DNA of 64,000 nucleotides, from positions 3,286,001 through 3,350,000 of the forward strand of contig NZ_CP107945.1 of assembly GCF_036057275.1 (NCBI RefSeq), read 5' to 3'. The stretch's first letter is position 1. Every line of letters begins with the position of its first letter. The notes beneath the pieces were generated by a model, which worked only from the letters and a program-made list of their open reading frames with translations, ran no database searches and was not told the DNA's origin. The DNA comes from Streptomyces sp. NBC_00390 (GTDB taxonomy: Bacteria; Actinomycetota; Actinomycetes; Streptomycetales; Streptomycetaceae). Of this stretch, positions 62,514 to 64,000 are shown in pieces. A program made the translations under genes and the position numbers.

Positions 62514-63431
62514 GTGCGACGCACCATCGCTGCTCTGGTCACCGCGACGGCGGTGGCGGTCACCGTGACCGGCTGCGGCAGCACACAGGACGCCGAGCCG
62601 CGCGCGGCCGGGGCCGGCGCCGGCGCCGGGCTCGCGCCGCTCAGCGACGCCGAGCAGTGGAGGATCTCCGACGCCCAGCAGCGGCTGATCAAGGAATGCA
62701 TGTCCCGGAAGGGCTTCAGGTACTGGGAGGCCGAGCGGCTGAGCCTGGAGGCGAGCCGGACACAGGGCTATGTGTCGGACGACGTGGCGTGGGCCCGCAA
62801 GCACGGCTACGGCAGCCGGATCCGGGCCGAGCAGGAGCGCGCACGGCGGGCGAACCCCAATGCGGCTTACCGGCAAAGCCTGCCCGGGGAGCGGCGGAAG
62901 GCGTACGACGAGGCTCTGGACGAGGGGGTGCACGCACCGGTGATCTCGGCCGAGCTTCCCGGCGGCGGGACCGTCCGCAAGCGGGTGGGCGGCTGCGTCG
63001 CCGAAGCCGAGAGGCACTTGTACGGGGACCCGGAGACATGGTTCCGCGCCGAGAAGACGGCCGGGAGCCTCCAGCCGGTCTACGTCCCCCAGCTGATGGC
63101 CGACAGGACGTTCTCCGCGGCTCTGGCCGCCTGGGCCCGGTGCATGGAGCGGGCCGGTCACCCCTACAAGGATCCCGGCGCGGCCCGCCAGGCGGCTCTG
63201 CAGCAGGCACAGGAGACCGGTCCTGCCGAGGCGTTCGAAACCGAGCGGAAGCTCGCGGTCGCCGACGCCACCTGCGCCGGCGAAACCCGACTTCGGTCCA
63301 TCGGCACGGAACGCGAGACCCACTACGTGAACAAGCTGCGCGGCCGATACGGCGAGGCCCTCGACACGCACGCCCGGCTGCAGCGGGAGGCGCTCACCCG
63401 CGCCATCGGAATCGTCGGGCCCCGGGCCTGA
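62514..63431 (+). CDS. Lipoprotein of unknown function
   Basis: 305 residues. A lipoprotein signal (MRRTIAALVTATAVAVTVTG) ends at Cys21; lipobox TVTGC. The mature part is helical and charged, with five further Cys residues, as in LIKECMSRKGFRYWE, VGGCVAEAERH, ARCMERAGHPYK and DATCAGETR. The pattern E-C-M-x-x-x-G-F-x-Y recurs as R-C-M-x-x-x-G-H-x-Y, so the protein may be a duplicated module. GTG 62514 follows GAGGGGGA. It is in the I36/kinase cluster but has no crystallin-like part. Confidence 0.8.
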   Translation: MRRTIAALVTATAVAVTVTGCGSTQDAEPRAAGAGAGAGLAPLSDAEQWRISDAQQRLIKECMSRKGFRYWEAERLSLEASRTQGYVSDDVAWARKHGYGSRIRAEQERARRANPNAAYRQSLPGERRKAYDEALDEGVHAPVISAELPGGGTVRKRVGGCVAEAERHLYGDPETWFRAEKTAGSLQPVYVPQLMADRTFSAALAAWARCMERAGHPYKDPGAARQAALQQAQETGPAEAFETERKLAVADATCAGETRLRSIGTERETHYVNKLRGRYGEALDTHARLQREALTRAIGIVGPRA

Positions 63432-63507
63432 CCCTCCCCACGAATCTCCACGGCCACCTGCCGCGGATCAGAACGCCTCCGACGAGGCAGACAAACAGGA
63501 GTGAATC

Positions 63508-63987
63508 ATGCGTAAGTTGGGCACAGCTGTCGCGGTTCTCGGTCTGGCGGCACTCGGCGCCATCGCCCCTGCCACGTCCGCCCAGGCAGCCGCCCAGGCG
63601 GAGGGCTGCGACCAGGCGTGGCCCGGCCGTGACGGGAACGTCCGGGCGTGGCAGCACAACGACTGCCGGGGCTACCTCCTCGGCGTGGACGCGGGCGACG
63701 ACGCCGACTGGAGCGACGGCGCCGGGGCGTTCCAGGGCAGCGACTACAACGAGGCGTCATCCGTCATGAACAGCGGCTACACCGGCGGCCTGGACGTCGT
63801 CGCCTTCTACCTGACGGCAAAGCACCTGCATCAGTTCGGGTACGTGTGCCTGTCCCCGTACGAGCTGTACGCGGACAACCTGACCGACAACTACTTCACC
63901 AACGGCGGCGGCGTCGTGAACGACCGTATCGGCTCACACAAGTGGGTGACGGCCTCCGCCTGCGGGGCGGGCAGCTGGCTCACCTGA
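63508..63987 (+). CDS. Small secreted crystallin-like protein
   Basis: 159 residues. A signal peptide (MRKLGTAVAVLGLAALGAIA, cleaved after SAQA) leads to a Cys-containing beta-rich domain: CDQAWPGRDGNVRAWQHNDC, WSDGAGAFQGSDYNEASSVM and NSGYTGGLDVVAFYLTAKH. The N-x-x-S-S-V-x-N-x-G pattern is that of beta/gamma-crystallin-like and I36 domains, and four Cys could form two disulfides. The gene ends 13 bases before the window edge. GGAGTGA precedes ATG 63508. It may bind calcium, wall material or a protease outside the cell. Confidence 0.8.
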   Translation: MRKLGTAVAVLGLAALGAIAPATSAQAAAQAEGCDQAWPGRDGNVRAWQHNDCRGYLLGVDAGDDADWSDGAGAFQGSDYNEASSVMNSGYTGGLDVVAFYLTAKHLHQFGYVCLSPYELYADNLTDNYFTNGGGVVNDRIGSHKWVTASACGAGSWLT

Positions 63988-64000
63988 TCCCGCACCGAAC

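Overview
The window is a GC-rich actinobacterial chromosome segment. GTG starts, strong GC3 bias, the gene order (sdhCDAB, trpS, glyA, mdh, folD with DUF3017, an SCO4848-type membrane gene beside a D-Ala-D-Ala carboxypeptidase) and many Streptomyces-type lipoproteins and DUF genes point to the core chromosome of a Streptomyces or close relative. I see no rRNA, tRNA, insertion sequence, prophage or CRISPR array. Genes are short operons on both strands, and most convergent pairs share a GC-rich hairpin without a U-tract.

Layout. 1-2.3 kb: end of an unknown gene, a repeat-bearing spacer, and a deletion scar where a TetR regulator and a divergent FAD monooxygenase have both lost their N-terminal halves; then a LysE-type exporter. 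2.3-11.5 kb: methylmalonyl-CoA mutase catalytic chain, an L,D-transpeptidase lipoprotein, an ECF sigma/anti-sigma pair, a DUF4328 protein, a GH20 hexosaminidase and OHCU decarboxylase. 11.6-15.1 kb: complete sdhCDAB. 15.2-19.5 kb: an intact DUF4132 gene facing the wreck of a second DUF4132-type gene, with its companion gene still intact. 20.3-22.6 kb: hydrolase, then a TetR operon with two near-identical palindromic operators, then a histidine-kinase remnant beside an 8-bp tandem repeat. 22.5-29 kb: metallophosphoesterase, D-Ala-D-Ala carboxypeptidase, YihY, 2'-5' RNA ligase-like protein, trpS. 28.4-36.1 kb: a second ECF sigma operon, glyA, an ornithine aminotransferase, a YgiC/YgiB-like pair and a DMT-like permease. 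36.3-39.7 kb: a MocR-type regulator divergent from AhpD-like and isocitrate-lyase-like genes. 39.8-46.9 kb: a choline/glycine-betaine operon. 47.3-52.7 kb: DUF6882 gene and a WXG100/DUF6571-type operon. 52.9-58.3 kb: mdh, a membrane-anchored HTH/DUF2690 protein, a dimeric-type NADP isocitrate dehydrogenase, and folD-DUF3017. 58.5-64 kb: a membrane protein, then a cluster of FHA-like protein, transmembrane Ser/Thr kinase with an extracellular I36 (crystallin-like) domain, secreted M23 peptidase with the same domain, a lipoprotein, and a secreted crystallin-like protein.

How the genes fit together. Succinate dehydrogenase, malate dehydrogenase, isocitrate dehydrogenase and methylmalonyl-CoA mutase put much of the TCA cycle and its propionyl-CoA entry in one window; mdh and icd carry a similar inverted repeat at similar distances upstream. 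The betaine operon couples import of choline or betaine (SBP, fused permease, ATPase) with a choline-oxidase-like flavoenzyme and an aldehyde dehydrogenase. The most promising little-described units are the kinase/I36/M23 cluster at the right end, the DUF6571 three-gene operon, and the self-regulated TetR/DCC/membrane operon. Functions come from recognised motifs and family knowledge; no database search was run.
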